DNA of 64,000 nucleotides from Epiperipatus broadwayi (taxonomy: Eukaryota > Onychophora > Udeonychophora > Euonychophora > Peripatidae). Where the stretch lies: NCBI GenBank assembly GCA_028023455.1, contig JAQFVV010006231.1:9626036-9690035 (forward strand), written 5' to 3'. The notes beneath the pieces are model-generated. The model had not been told where the DNA came from. It did no database searches and was given only the letters and a program-made list of their open reading frames with translations. The position numbers and the translations under genes were made by a program. Below, piece by piece: positions 51,782 to 62,673 of this stretch. Each line of letters opens with the position of its first letter. The stretch's first letter is position 1.

Positions 51782-53699
51782 AAATTAAAAACAACTTGAA
51801 TAATAGATTTGGAACACAATATTGCTTCTTTAAAAGCAATCTAATAAACATATTTTTTTTTATTTTGAATAGCATGATGAATTCTTTTTGATAGAATAAT
51901 AATAAACATCTTTGAATCTATGTTTTTAAAAGACACTGTTTTTAATTTACCTAACATAAATCAAGTATTAAGTAATTTTTATCAAATCTAATTTAATTTT
52001 AAATTTTTATAATAACATTATGATCTGATCTTCAGGATTAATGCTCCTGATTATTGTCAGAGATCCCCAAAACATGATAACAGAACATATAAAACACTTA
52101 AAAGAAATTCAATTTAATTTTTTTTTGATGATGTATTTAAATCAGTTTTTAAGAGATGTTTATCCAATGATTTTTCAGGAAATGCAGAAAGTTTTTCAAA
52201 ACTCTAAATATGAATTAGTTGTATCATAACAACTCTTATTAAAGGATCATTATCAAGTAATCTAGGAAGTTGTTATATTATCTATGTGAAATCTTTTTCA
52301 TTCACAATTACAAATGTCAACTTATATGGAAAGCTTTTAGAATTTGTACTTTTTTTCTTTTCTATCTTGTTTCAGTTTTGGCTTTGTTTTATTTTGTGTC
52401 TACTCAATAATAACCTGCTAGTATCTATATTGGATGCAGTAATAAAAAATGTCACTGGAAAAAAAGATAACATCATTTAAATCTATTTTACAACCAGAAC
52501 ATTATATAATAGATGATGGATCTTTCACATGAAAAGTTACTTAACACAATCCTAAGGAAACAAAAAAAAATGCTAAAATTGAGACTCCTAAGTGCCTTGG
52601 TATGTGCAGATACAAATAATTTGAATAAATATTAAATTATTAACTTAAGAATTAATAAAGCAATGTATTTGCATACAGAATATGTAATAAATTAAGGCAA
52701 ACTAGTCAAGATAGATATTGAAATTAAATCAGTGTATTGAACACCAACAATTTCAGATATGTTAATATTATCCTTAAGAGTCAAAATGGTTGAAACCTGA
52801 AGACAATTAATGATAAAGAACAAAATAAAAAGATGAAAATAAGATTAAATAAAAAAAAGATATAGAAGTCATCAGCCGTTTCAGACTCTTTGCATTGTTA
52901 ATTAATAACAAAAGATCAAAGCAATTAAGATTTATACCATTCACAGGGAAGAACTGTACTGAAAAATTTCGTTAACATTTTTAAATGTAGAACATATCTA
53001 AAAATGATTATAACAATTCAAACTACAATATTTCCTTAAAAAAAGATACAAACACAAAGATTCTAAATATGGATGAGAATATCATGGATAGTAAGGAATT
53101 CTTTAGTAGACTTCTTATGGGTCATCATTTTATGACAAGGTATAAGATGATTTAATGTGATCAAATTATGAAATGATTTAACTTATTACTAACATGTATT
53201 ATGCTCAGAAAAGACAAATGGTGAAAGAAAAGAAAATCCAGCAATGACCTAAACAGAATCCATCAGCACAATTATGAATACCCTTTTACACCAACAGGTA
53301 GGATTATTATATTGAAATACTATTTATATAATCACCAAGAGTCAATTCATTATAAATTAGTATAAGATAGTTAATATAAATAGTAGATTAAATTAAAAAA
53401 ATAATTCCCAAAATTTTTTTTTTATAATACATAAAAATGTGCTTAATAGACTCTTCTACACTGCATAAAGGAATTGAAAGATAAAAAAAAAAGTTTTTAG
53501 TCACTAACATAATAAAAATGAAGATATATATATATATCACATGATAATGGCCCAAGCTTATCTATACCATAAACCTTCAATCTATTGTCAAGTCAATCTC
53601 TATAACTAAAAGATGAATTACACTTTAATACAGCCAAGAAAGTTGACACTTGGAGGACTATAATATAATGGGATTTTTTATGTTACTAGAAGTTTATAT
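51782..53699. other. No assignable gene
   Basis: AT-rich. Plus-strand 52041-52229 is an open frame of mixed composition (ITEHIKHLKEIQFN, LRDVYPMIFQEMQKVF) that might be part of a decayed element. No motif was identified. Confidence 0.4.
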
Positions 53700-54470
53700 A
53701 TATATATTAAATAACAGTGTTTTTATATATGTAATTTAGATTAAGCAAACTATCTTTTGCACATGTGCTATGAATAATCAATACGTTCCATCAATATTTC
53801 AAAAATATGAGTGGCCAGCCATATCTAATTTAGACCTTACTTTTAAATAAATCAACATTCATTGATAGTTCTGGAAATAAGAGTGTGATTTTATTAAACA
53901 ATCAGATCTTTAAATCAGATTATTATTAATAAAGGTTTGAATAATAAATTGCAAGGAGAAGACAGTATTTCCTTTTTAATGACCTGTGATAAGAACCACA
54001 TTAGATTAAATAGATGTTAATATTAAAAAGCACAGTGTTTAATATATGGAATTTAGATAGAAGCAAGCTATCTTTCACATGTGTATTATGAATAGTCAGT
54101 GCTTCCTATCAATAAATAATTTAAAAATATGGGTGGCCACCCATATTTAGAGCTTATTATTAAATAGACCAATATTCATTGCCCGTTCTGGAAATGGAGT
54201 GTGATTTTATTAAAAGTCAGATCTTTAAATTAGCTTATTACTAGTAAAGATTTGAATAATGAATCGCGGGGAAGTGACAGTAAGAGATATCTAATTTTTA
54301 ATACCCTGTAATAATGAACCACATTAGTTTAAATAATGTTAATATTAAATAACACAGTGTTTCTATATAGATAATTTAGATGGAAGCAAACTATCTTTCA
54401 AATATGTGCTATGAGTGATCATCCATATTTAGAGCTTATTTTTAAATAAACCAACATTCACTGATAGTGC
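53700..54470. repeat. Tandem array, ~320-bp unit, 2.4 copies
   Basis: Anchors ACAGTGTTT at 53714, 54032 and 54354 give periods of 318 and 322. Each unit carries CTATCTTT, TGTGCTATGAATA-like words, GTGGCCA(C/G)CCATAT, TAGAGCTTATT, GAGTGTGATTTTATTAAA and AACCACATTAG. Copies are roughly 80-85% alike by eye. The third copy is truncated and has an internal deletion near 54420. Related sequence lies at 42760-43085. Confidence 0.8.
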
Positions 54471-54611
54471 ATAATAACTCAATAGCAATATATATATATA
54501 TAATAATAAAAAATGAAAATACAGTTGCAATAATAGTTTTTCATTGAAAAAGGATGAGACATAGTAAATTAGGCTATTTTGAGGATGTTTTGAAAAAACA
54601 TAGAATCAAAA

Positions 54612-54673
54612 TCACATGGTTCAATGGTTAGCATATTTATTGCCATTCCTTTGACCCAATAATCAAATCTGGA
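54612..54673 (+). repeat. Possible decayed tRNA-like SINE head
   Basis: ATGGTTCAATGGTTAGCATA resembles an A box and CCCAATAATCAAATCTGG could be a decayed B-box side at tRNA spacing. No A tail or duplication is visible. Confidence 0.3.
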
Positions 54674-55558
54674 AAGTATAAATAAACTAGGTGAGTTTTC
54701 AAGAGAGAAGAGCTATCAAAAAGGTTTCAATCTGCATTAAGATGTTTGTAACATTTACCTGTACAAGAAGATAATATAAAATGATATGCTTAAAAAAAAG
54801 ATGGGTGTATTTATACTTGTAAGATATGGTATTGTCTACAATTAGTTTGTTTCATTTAGTTACGTGAGTTATACTGTCACCAATGAGAAATAAGTATTAA
54901 ATGAAGATCAGAGTATAAGATTTTCTTAACATATAACAATGCTTGCTGACAAAAATAAATTTATCAACGAGGATTACATCTGCTTAATACAATCTAATAT
55001 CACTGGATCATTGAATCAAAAAAAAAAAAAAGCTTAATAAAAAACAAAGAGATTGGTAGATTTTGAATTAATTTGAAAAGACAAAAAAAAACAAAACTAG
55101 AATAGATAAGATTTAAGTATAAAAGCGGAGGAAGAAAAAATTGGGGGGGGGGGAGGAAATAAATATTTTTAGAAAGAGAAGATTTCTTATAAACTGTACA
55201 TATGTGAAACGACTATAAAAGATGAAATTTAAGAGGTAAAAAAGATGGTTAAAGATCTGAGTAAAAATTGAAGTTGCTTTGACTGCTGTGGAACAATGCA
55301 ATGTATTCACTGCCAGGCAGATATATATTTATAGCTTTACATCCAAAGTCCATTTTCAGAAATTACTCCTTGTTCATAATAAAAATTGCATTAAACACCA
55401 GTAAATAACTGAAATAAACATTTAAAAGCATTAAAAATATATAATCACCAATTAACCAAATGTACATAATTAATTAGTAATAATGCCGGTTCCATCACCC
55501 AATGTGAAATTTACAATTGCAAATGTAAAAAAAAAAAAAAAAAACCCAATAAACTTAC
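54674..55558. other. Liprin-alpha intron, 5' part, no other feature
   Basis: The interval begins at the exon's GTAAGT donor (55553-55558) and runs left. It has 11 G at 55143-55153 and an A run of 17 at 55528-55544. No exon-like open segment was found. Confidence 0.55.
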
Positions 55559-55780
55559 CTCTCGTAAATCCCGTTGTATTTTAACATTTTGTTCCTGTGC
55601 CTTCATTAGTTCTTTCTGGGATAGGGTTAAGCTGTCTTCTAATTCATTTATTTTATTTGATAATTCAGAAATTTTGTTCTTGGCTATACTGAGTTCATTA
55701 TTTTGCTTTTCTAATGTTTCTTGTAACTCAATAACCCGGGTGACCTCTGAGTCAGGATCGATAGACCCATTGGAGAGTCT
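55559..55780 (-). CDS. PPFIA: Liprin-alpha internal exon (coiled-coil region)
   Basis: A 222-base exon, 74 codons, open in phase 0 at both ends. It opens with RLSNGSID, continues with VIELQETLEKQN and ends with IQRDLRE. This order matches the liprin-alpha N-terminal coiled coil, where vertebrate proteins have RLSNGSID, then VELQELLEKQN, then QRDIRE before EAMAQKED (recalled family knowledge). Splice signals are good: a pyrimidine-rich tract ending in TACAG before AGA, and GTAAGT directly after the final GAG. Heptad-like spacing of L, I and charged residues (LEKQNNEL, ISELSNKINELEDSL) supports a continuous coiled coil. Liprin-alpha is a presynaptic active-zone scaffold (syd-2 in nematodes) that binds RIM, ELKS, GIT and LAR phosphatases. 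The other exons lie outside the window apart from the one at 59548-59652. The family call is firm; the paralogue is not determined. Confidence 0.9.
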
Positions 55781-56257
55781 CTGTAAAATAAATTTATATA
55801 TATATATAATTTACATTAAATTTTAACAATAAATAAAATCCTTATAAACAAGAACAAAGATTACCACAACTATACTAATAACAAGTTGTAGCCTATCATC
55901 TAGAATAAATCTTAAATTATGAAGAATGATAACAAAAATTTGAAATTTTAATTCTAGCGGCTCAATACATATCTATTTTCTTTTTTTTTTTTTAATAATT
56001 GCAATAGAGAAAAATTATAATAAAGTTAATATTTCATTTGAAATGATGATTTTTTTTTTTTATGATTAAAATATGACAAATGTGAAGGATAAAAAATAAT
56101 TTTAGAAATGTGATTAGAGATATTATATTTTCATAATGAATAATTTGTGACATTACAAAAGTGAAAAATAATTTTCATAAGAATGACTAATTATTAATTT
56201 TGACACTGTATTAAAATCTGCAAAATATTATTTTTATTAATCAAGGCACAGTTTTAA

Positions 56258-56477
56258 TATAATTAAAAAAAAAATTATCTTTCATCAAATAAACAAAAAT
56301 GCAAGTTAAAAAACTTGCTAACGCTTGTATTTATGTCCACAGATGGCGTCCTACCAAGACTGCCAATCAAGCGTATGTTTTGTTTACAAACAATACTAGC
56401 TACTCTGACGTTTATGTAAACAAAACATACGCTTGATTGGCAGTATAATTAAAAAAAAACTTGGACTTTCATCAAAT
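56258..56477. repeat. Perfect 29-bp inverted repeat next to ~33-bp direct repeats
   Basis: CTGCCAATCAAGCGTATGTT plus nine more bases at 56360-56388 is exactly repeated in reverse at 56415-56443, with a 26-base loop. The pair lies between two direct repeats (TATAATTAAAAAAAAA, then CTTTCATCAAAT) at 56258-56290 and 56444-56477. The right arm abuts the second direct repeat. Intronic in liprin-alpha. Confidence 0.85.
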
Positions 56478-56529
56478 ATAAATATATGTTATATAGAAAG
56501 CAAAATATATAAATACATGCAAAAAAATC

Positions 56530-56600
56530 TCAAAGTTTAAGTATTAAGGCATTTGTGTCTTTTGCACAACTAGGGGTTTGAATCCCAGTAAAATCTAAAG
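56530..56600 (+). repeat. Possible decayed tRNA-like sequence
   Basis: TTAAGTATTAAGGCATTTGTG followed by GGGGTTTGAATCCCAGT. The latter has the form of a T arm (GGG-TTTGAAT-CCC) with a B-box-like core. The D and anticodon arms are not convincing. Confidence 0.4.
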
Positions 56601-57512
56601 ACTTTTTTTGATATTCCAAGTAAGTTTAAAATTCTTCTTTTAACTAATCATTATTGGGTAGCTAACTAGATTGACTATGACATTTCTGAAGAATTTTCCA
56701 GTTTATTTGAAATCAAAATTGTGGTGCAGCAAGTAGAAACACAATATTATAGCAAGAACGTTATAAATTGATATATATATATATATTCATTTTTGTGGTT
56801 TTTATTAATAAATTCTTCATCTTAATTCCACTACATTATTAATCATCCACCAGCATATAAATGCAGAACATTTTCATCCATGGAAGCATTTTGTGAATCA
56901 TATTTGTTTATCAGGTGAATTAGAGGTATCAAATATCTGATCCTTAATCCCAAATCGATAACTTGAATGTTTTTTCATTTCATCTTATAAGGTATATATA
57001 CGTTTAAAAAAATATCCAGCAATAAATATATTCTTTTACGCTTTCAAAATTGGCCAATTAATTCTAGTATTAATTGTCAATAAAGCAAGTCATATATAAT
57101 GTGACATTGCTTTTATAAGCTTGTATTTACAAAAATGTAATACAGAGGGCATACCAATAGCTCAAACAAGCTTTAATTAATAAGTGCGGTAAGAGAAAAT
57201 ATTTAAAATCTCTACTATCCAAAATACTCTCATCTCCAGACCAATTGGTATTCAATTCTAGTATTAATAAACATTATTTTTCACATACTCATTTTTCTTT
57301 ACAAATCTTATTTTAATATAAAATAATACTAATACACAGTTTAAATATAACATTTTTAATAATATTATTGTACCAAGTATACTTTCGACATTTTCACACC
57401 ATATTCATAGTCAGCCTGCTGACGACATTAATTTTTTGCTGATTTGAATACTATTCCTTTTTTTACTGTATGAATCAAATTCTTCTACACACATATATAT
57501 ATATATATATAT

Positions 57513-57660
57513 TATCAAGATTAATAATACAACACTGGTCTATTAAGTAAATGAAATACTCTCAATTCAAAGTGCAAGATAAAACATTATCTTATGCTTT
57601 GGATTGAGAGTACTTCATTTACTTAATAGACCATTGTTGGAGTATTAATCTCAATGTATT
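57513..57660. repeat. ~60-bp-arm hairpin
   Basis: Left arm includes GGTCTATTAAGTAAATGAA and CTCTCAATTCAAAG; the right arm has their complements CTTTGGATTGAGAG and TTCATTTACTTAATAGACC. The loop is short (about 57574-57586). It resembles a miniature foldback, preceded by a (TA) run. Intronic. Confidence 0.8.
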
Positions 57661-59547
57661 ATATAATATTAACTGCTAGGAGGTTTATATATATCAACAT
57701 AAAACTCCACTTATATTTCAACCATATCTTACAGTCATTGACAAGGTCTGGAGAAAGAAATAGACCTTGAAAATAAAAAAATATGGATAAAATGTAGGGG
57801 AGCTATATGATAATTATATGTGGATGGAGAAAAAAAAAAGATTCATACAATAAAATATGATTTGTAAAGAAAATGAATATATGGAAGATAAATTATATAT
57901 TAATAAAATGTGTATTATTACCTTTTTTTATATATACTAAATTCATTTTTATGAACCAATTTAAATGATATGCTTATCAAAGTATATTGAAGGTCATTTT
58001 ACATACAATTTTTTATATTTAATAACAGGGTAAACTTGTTCTTTCTGCACACAAAGTTTAACTGGATACATGTGGAGGTACAGAATAAAAATATGCCTCA
58101 GTTCAATGGAAGATTAGCAGCATAAAAACCATATCTAGCTCGCACACACACACATGTTTCTTCATAATGCTTCTGACTATTATTTTCTTTTTTATTTTGT
58201 ATATGTGAATAATGCATTTTTAAAAATATACTTTTCCATATATGGTTAGTGATCCCTAGTTTAACCATCACCTTAAAGACCAGCAACCATCATGGATGTG
58301 ATCTTTTGAGAAATTAACCAAATAAGAAAAAAGCAATAAATAGTAATGAGTAAAATATGAAATTTGTCTTTTTGTAATTACCATTTCTACTGGACATTCT
58401 TGTGTTCACTCTATAATATATTAAATTCAATTAGTATAAACAATTAGCAGGTTTCAAATTGTTGAACAAAACAAAATGAACTTTGTAAATCTATAGCAAA
58501 GATATTAATTAATGGTGAGTCCTTTAAGGAATAAAACAACTAAAAGTCAAGGCTAATGAACAACATTTAAGTTAAAACAGATTTAGATGTTAAATAATGA
58601 ATATGAACATATTTGTTTCCAGAAGGTAATCTGCCATTAAAATGACACATTTCCCTTGAGTTTGTTAATTTTATGGATTAAAAAAAAAACGCAACTACAC
58701 ATACGAGATACTCTGGGCCACAGACCAGACCAGCATCAACATTTAGAAATAGCTTCCATCCTAGCAGCAGACCACAATTATGTTAGCGTTAACAATGGTT
58801 AATATTAAATTCTCAAAATTCAAAAAATATGGTACACTATTTCCGATTAATAATAATTTGTAGACTTCACTGTTTTCAAGAAAAACATGAATTTTAAATT
58901 GCATTTACTGCTTGCTTTTGATAAAAACCATTTCTTTTGCATATTGGAATTGAGTTGTATATATTTGTACAATAAAATAATAATTATTCAAATGTCTTTT
59001 AATTCAATTACTATTTAGGGTTTCAAAGTCTTTTACGTTAAGCATAGGAAAATAAAAATCAGAGAAACAAATCCAATTAGGAACGTAAGTCTATTGTATA
59101 AACAAATAAATATTCACAATCATGATAATAGATTAAAAAAAAAGAGTAAATATTTGATTAATTGCTGGGAAAATCATGTGACCCAAGAACTTTGGTGGTA
59201 GATTGTTCCATTAAATTAATCTAAGCTATGTTTTTTTTATTCGCATTATTCAGCTGAAAATTAATCCTGGAACCACTAGATCAGTCAGCTATGCAGCACT
59301 AAACTTCAAAAGGCATGATGAATAATAAACTGCAGTCTAACTCCAGTGTGAACATGATATGGTAAAACCTGCGATCTTTTGAAAGATTCAATCATGAATT
59401 TCTACAAACTGTAATTACTTTAAATATCTAAAATTAAATGTCTGATAAACTTGAGAAGAAACTACTGTGCTATAAATTTAACCAATAGATTTTCTCATTT
59501 TTCTTTTTCTGTTTTGATATTCTATCCATATCACTTACAAAACTGAC

Positions 59548-59652
59548 CTTTGGATGTTGTATTCCTTCAGCAGATGGGGTTCCTTCTTGCTCAATAGGTT
59601 TTCCATCTTCTCCCAATATGATTTTGATACTTTTCTCTCTTTCCCTTGCCAA
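59548..59652 (-). CDS. Probable upstream liprin-alpha exon (35 codons)
   Basis: An open segment of 35 codons starts LAREREKSIKIIL, contains GEDGKPIEQEG and ends HPK. It has an acceptor (TTTATTTCAG) immediately upstream and a GT donor (AAG followed by GTCAGT) downstream. It is in phase 0 at both ends, like the liprin exon 3.8 kb further on, so the joint reads HPK then RLSNGSID. Vertebrate liprins also have a lysine just before RLSNGSID, which favours this donor. A stronger-looking donor, GTAAGT, lies 9 bases further at 59533-59538 in the same phase and would add V, S and F. The basic/acidic opening looks like the end of a coiled coil and the GEDGKP part like a linker. I do not recall this linker from vertebrate liprins, so membership rests on position, strand, phase and splice sites. 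Confidence 0.7.
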
Positions 59653-60228
59653 CTGAAATAAACATTATAAATTTAATTCTTTAAGTATATTTATCGTAAT
59701 TAAATCTATATGTAATAACAGATTTAATAAAATAATCTACTCTATATGTGTAATTGTGAACCAAATCGTTTAAAAATACTTTTCCTTTAAAATTATCAAC
59801 CTTATATCAATTTTAAAAATATTCACCATTAATAAAAATTTGATTTCGATAATTTAATAATCAATAAACCTTTCTCATATCCTTAGGAAAAGTAAAAAAA
59901 AAAGTTTAACAATCAAATCTAAATGCATTTAGATTTGATTGTGAAAATCATTATAACACTCTGCAAGAGAACAAATTTTTTTTATATAACCTTAGAAAAA
60001 AAAATCTATAACATGGAGTAATGTAATAAATAGATTTATTAGTCATGCAGAAATATTTCACTTTATGACACACACACACACAAATCAAATATAATCTTTT
60101 AAAGCTGCAATAAATAATTAACAAAAATTTTCAAAATGGGAGAAGCAAATATAACGTTTTTTAAAATTATTATTACAAGCAAGTTAATCTTTTTCTTTTG
60201 TTAATTACTTTTAACAATTATATATTGC
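59653..60228. other. Liprin-alpha upstream intron with a perfect 34-bp palindrome
   Basis: Immediately right of the 35-codon exon's acceptor. At 59909-59942 the sequence centred on AAATGCATTT is a perfect 34-bp palindrome with no loop. A (CA) run lies at 60070-60081. No other feature. Confidence 0.65.
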
Positions 60229-60345
60229 AGGGTTTCCCAAACTTTTCTAAGACGAGACCCACTTTTAAAAACGATAATTTTTCAGGATTCACTTGCAATA
60301 CATATTTTAAAATGAAAGTGGGGAGGTGAAAAAAACAACAACATT
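60229..60345 (+). repeat. hAT-like terminal sequence
   Basis: CAGGGTTTCCCAAACTTTTC followed by GACGAGACCCAC has the form of many hAT termini (CAGxGGTTCCCAAACTTTTT, then GACCCC). The opposite end is not found within the next kilobase, so this is a solo terminus or a truncated MITE. Confidence 0.45.
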
Positions 60346-60499
60346 TCATTACTTTTAACTTTTTTATTGACCACAATTAAAATTAATATATATACAATTC
60401 ATTAATTACTAAATACATAATGAAATATATAAACATATATATGAATTACGAAGATTTTCACGGGTTCCTTATATAAGATATATTTTGCGGGTTCATCCG

Positions 60500-60990
60500 T
60501 GTTAAAAAATTTAAATATTGATATACCGACGTTTCGACTTGATCACACAAGTCATCCACTGGGTGATAAAAGGTAGAAAGACGGTTGTAGAGGCGCTACA
60601 ATCACTGATTTGAAAAAAACGTTAAAGTTCCACTAATAGCAAAAATGTTAAATTAAGAATGTTTTTTAAAAAACCTTCCAAATAGGAGGAAGTTTGCATG
60701 TATAATCACGCTTATTGATACAATCTGGCCTTTTAAGTATCTCAGTGGCTTCTCTATTTTGCACTGGTAGAGATTATCACATCTGGATATGATCCTGGTA
60801 CTAGAAAAAACAATTTTATAATCTGAATCTATAGTATGGAGTGAGAGTGCTGATGATAAATGTTGTTTAACTGCATTAGCATGCTCATCTCTCCTAACAC
60901 TGAAATAACCACGTAAAATATTTTCATGAGCAGCAATGGGTTGTAAGCACATTCTGGGAGTCTCTCATGTGTAGTGTATATAACAAGTAT
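60500..60990 (-). mobile_element. Penelope-like element 3' end: GIY-YIG remnant plus hammerhead-like hairpin
   Basis: The open minus-strand frame 60653-60952 reads RRDEHANAVKQHLSSALSLH, YKIVFSSTRIISRCDNLYQC, KIEKPLRYLKG. This matches the late part of a Penelope GIY-YIG domain (RxxEHxxAVK, SALSxHxxxxxHKIDFxxTRIIAR, LYQRKIREAxEI). After a 1-base frame change the expected tail follows: PDCINKRDYTCKLPPIWKVF. About 100 bases downstream (60560-60531, minus) is GATGA, a 6-bp stem GACTTG-TGTGAT-CAAGTC and GAAACGTC. The usual CTGATGA reads TGGATGA. Penelope-like elements are known to carry hammerhead motifs in their terminal repeats (established knowledge). Confidence 0.75.
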
Positions 60991-61241
60991 AAATACTGTT
61001 ATGATTATTATGCCATGTAGTTATTTTTTATTCAGGCTGGGCCAAGAAAAGCAAATGAAACATTTTAGAAGAATATTTAGGAATAGTTACAAACTGTATA
61101 CAAAAAATACAAAATTAGTTTTGTAAAAAAGAAATTATAATAAGTAAAATTATTGAAATATAAATTAATTCACAATAGTATCCTTATGGCAATCATTTTT
61201 TTTGACATAATTTTCATGAATTACAAAAGTGAATAAATATA
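60991..61241. other. No gene seen
   Basis: AT-rich upstream side of the Penelope remnant. The N-terminal RT part is not preserved here. Confidence 0.5.
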
Positions 61242-61378
61242 TAGGGGTTTGAACTCAAACTTTCACACGACCCTCAACTATCCACGCTATCTCATACTGC
61301 TGACACGTGTGAAAATCTGAGTTCAAACCCCCTATCTATTACATGTTGGAGTGCAGATATGAAAAAGCCTGAACTATA
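61242..61378. repeat. Dispersed palindromic repeat, copy B
   Basis: ATAGGGGTTTGAACTCAAAC and TTTCACACG on the left face CGTGTGAAAATCTGAGTTCA and AACCCCCTAT on the right, with a loop of about 45 bases. The left flank of the loop and the part after the right arm (GCAGATATGAAAAAGCCTG) both match copy A at 19437-19545. Confidence 0.75.
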
Positions 61379-61915
61379 GAAAAAATTCATATATTAAAAG
61401 TTAATAAAAGAAAGTTTATTATAAACAATATCAACTGAATTAATAAGTCAAATTAAAAAATTGTTAAGCATAGTTATGCTATAGTTTTAATAATCCAACA
61501 TCTAATTTTCCTTCCAAATTTAATTCATCTTTTATAAATAATACATAAAACTTCTTTCTTTATCTTTTTTCTTTTTAAATCTTGTTTTATTTTTGTTGAA
61601 TTAGAATAAATAAATAAATTATTTTTCTTACTTTTAATGAAACAAAATCATCAATAATTGTAACAAAACTTGCTTCATTATAGTATTAATTCACATCCCT
61701 AAAAATAGTTTCAAATTAAATTCACTAAATTAACATAAATATTTTATATTTCTTTATTTATAGCTACTCTCTATCTATTGAATTTTGAAAAAATTATAGA
61801 ATATTTTGCTTTATTAAAAACACAAAAAATTAAAGTATAGAAAATGTCCGATAAATTATAGCAGTATTTATTATATTAACTATACTATGTAATAAAAATA
61901 CATAAAAAAGGCAAG
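61379..61915. other. No gene seen
   Basis: AT-rich; nothing recognised. Confidence 0.5.
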
Positions 61916-62054
61916 AAGATAGTGGTCAAGCGTTGTTAGCCGAGAGGTCAGCGCAGCCGCCTTGTAAGCAAGCAGTTGGTTGCAGACAGTTGTTGCGTTG
62001 GGGGTTCGCCTCCCGGTCGATGCTATGACATACGAAAAAAAAAAAAAAGATAGT
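61916..62054 (+). mobile_element. tRNA-derived SINE, copy 3, with short target-site duplication
   Basis: The element runs 61924-62046 between AAGATAGT (61916-61923) and AAGATAGT (62047-62054). The head GTCAAGCGTTGTTAGCCGAG and A-box region TAGCCGAGAGGTCAGC are better preserved than in the other copies. The anticodon arm reads GCCGCCTTGTAAGC; there is an extra ~25-base insertion (GCAGTTGGTTGCAGACAGTT) before the B-box region GGGGGTTCGCCTCCCGG. It ends GATGCTATGACATACG and A14. The TGT in the loop suggests a threonine-type or related tRNA ancestor, while the other copies show TAC. Confidence 0.85.
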
Positions 62055-62449
62055 AAAACATTCAAAGGAACTTCAAACCACCACTTGCTTCATATTCTAT
62101 TTTTAAAATATAAATGATTGTAAATATTATTTTCCTAGTCATGAAAAATTGCTTTAGATGTAATGCTATGATTTATAACAGATATCTAAACTTACTTAAT
62201 ACAAACCATATGCACAAATTGAATTTTGTATTGCATATACAAAGCATATTATTGCCTTAGGTTAACAAATATGTAACACGACTTTGCTTATTCCATTTGA
62301 TGATATAAAGCAATATATCTTAATATATACATTTACACTACTACAAGAACCAACCAAATCAAAAACTCCTAAATTCCTCATTACATACACAAAATGTAGA
62401 TTCTCAGTATATTAATAATTTTTATTAGTCATTTATGATTAATATTTCT
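62055..62449. other. No gene seen
   Basis: AT-rich; nothing recognised. Confidence 0.5.
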
Positions 62450-62673
62450 GTAGCATAATTTTCACTACACCCGATCTCATGCAAGATAGGGACTTGTTTC
62501 TAACAGTTTTTAACGTCTTACCAAGAACTGTAATTATAAACATATGCGCAAAGGTATACATCTTTTTTACATGTTTTTGCTCATATGTATGTGATGTCAC
62601 CTCTCCACACGTGTTAAAAACAGATAGGAACTAGTTCTTACCTTGTGTGAGAGTGTAGTGAAAATTACACTAC
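62450..62673. repeat. Inverted-repeat element (MITE-like), ~63-bp arms
   Basis: GTAGCATAATTTTCACTACA at 62450 is mirrored by the complement of TGTAGTGAAAATTACACTAC ending at 62673. Similarity continues inward to GTTTTTAAC/GTTAAAAAC (62506-62514 and 62614-62622). About 85% arm identity, spacer about 100 bases. No coding. Confidence 0.7.

Larger units (their letters stand above)
55781..59547 (-). other. Liprin-alpha intron between the two recognised exons
   Basis: A 3767-base AT-rich interval bounded by GTCAGT on the upstream exon side and TTTTACAG on the downstream side. It contains a 29-bp perfect inverted repeat (56360-56443), a tRNA-like remnant (56530-56600), a long hairpin (57513-57660), a (TA) run near 57490 and a (CA) run near 58140. 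No other open segment with splice signals is convincing. Confidence 0.65.
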
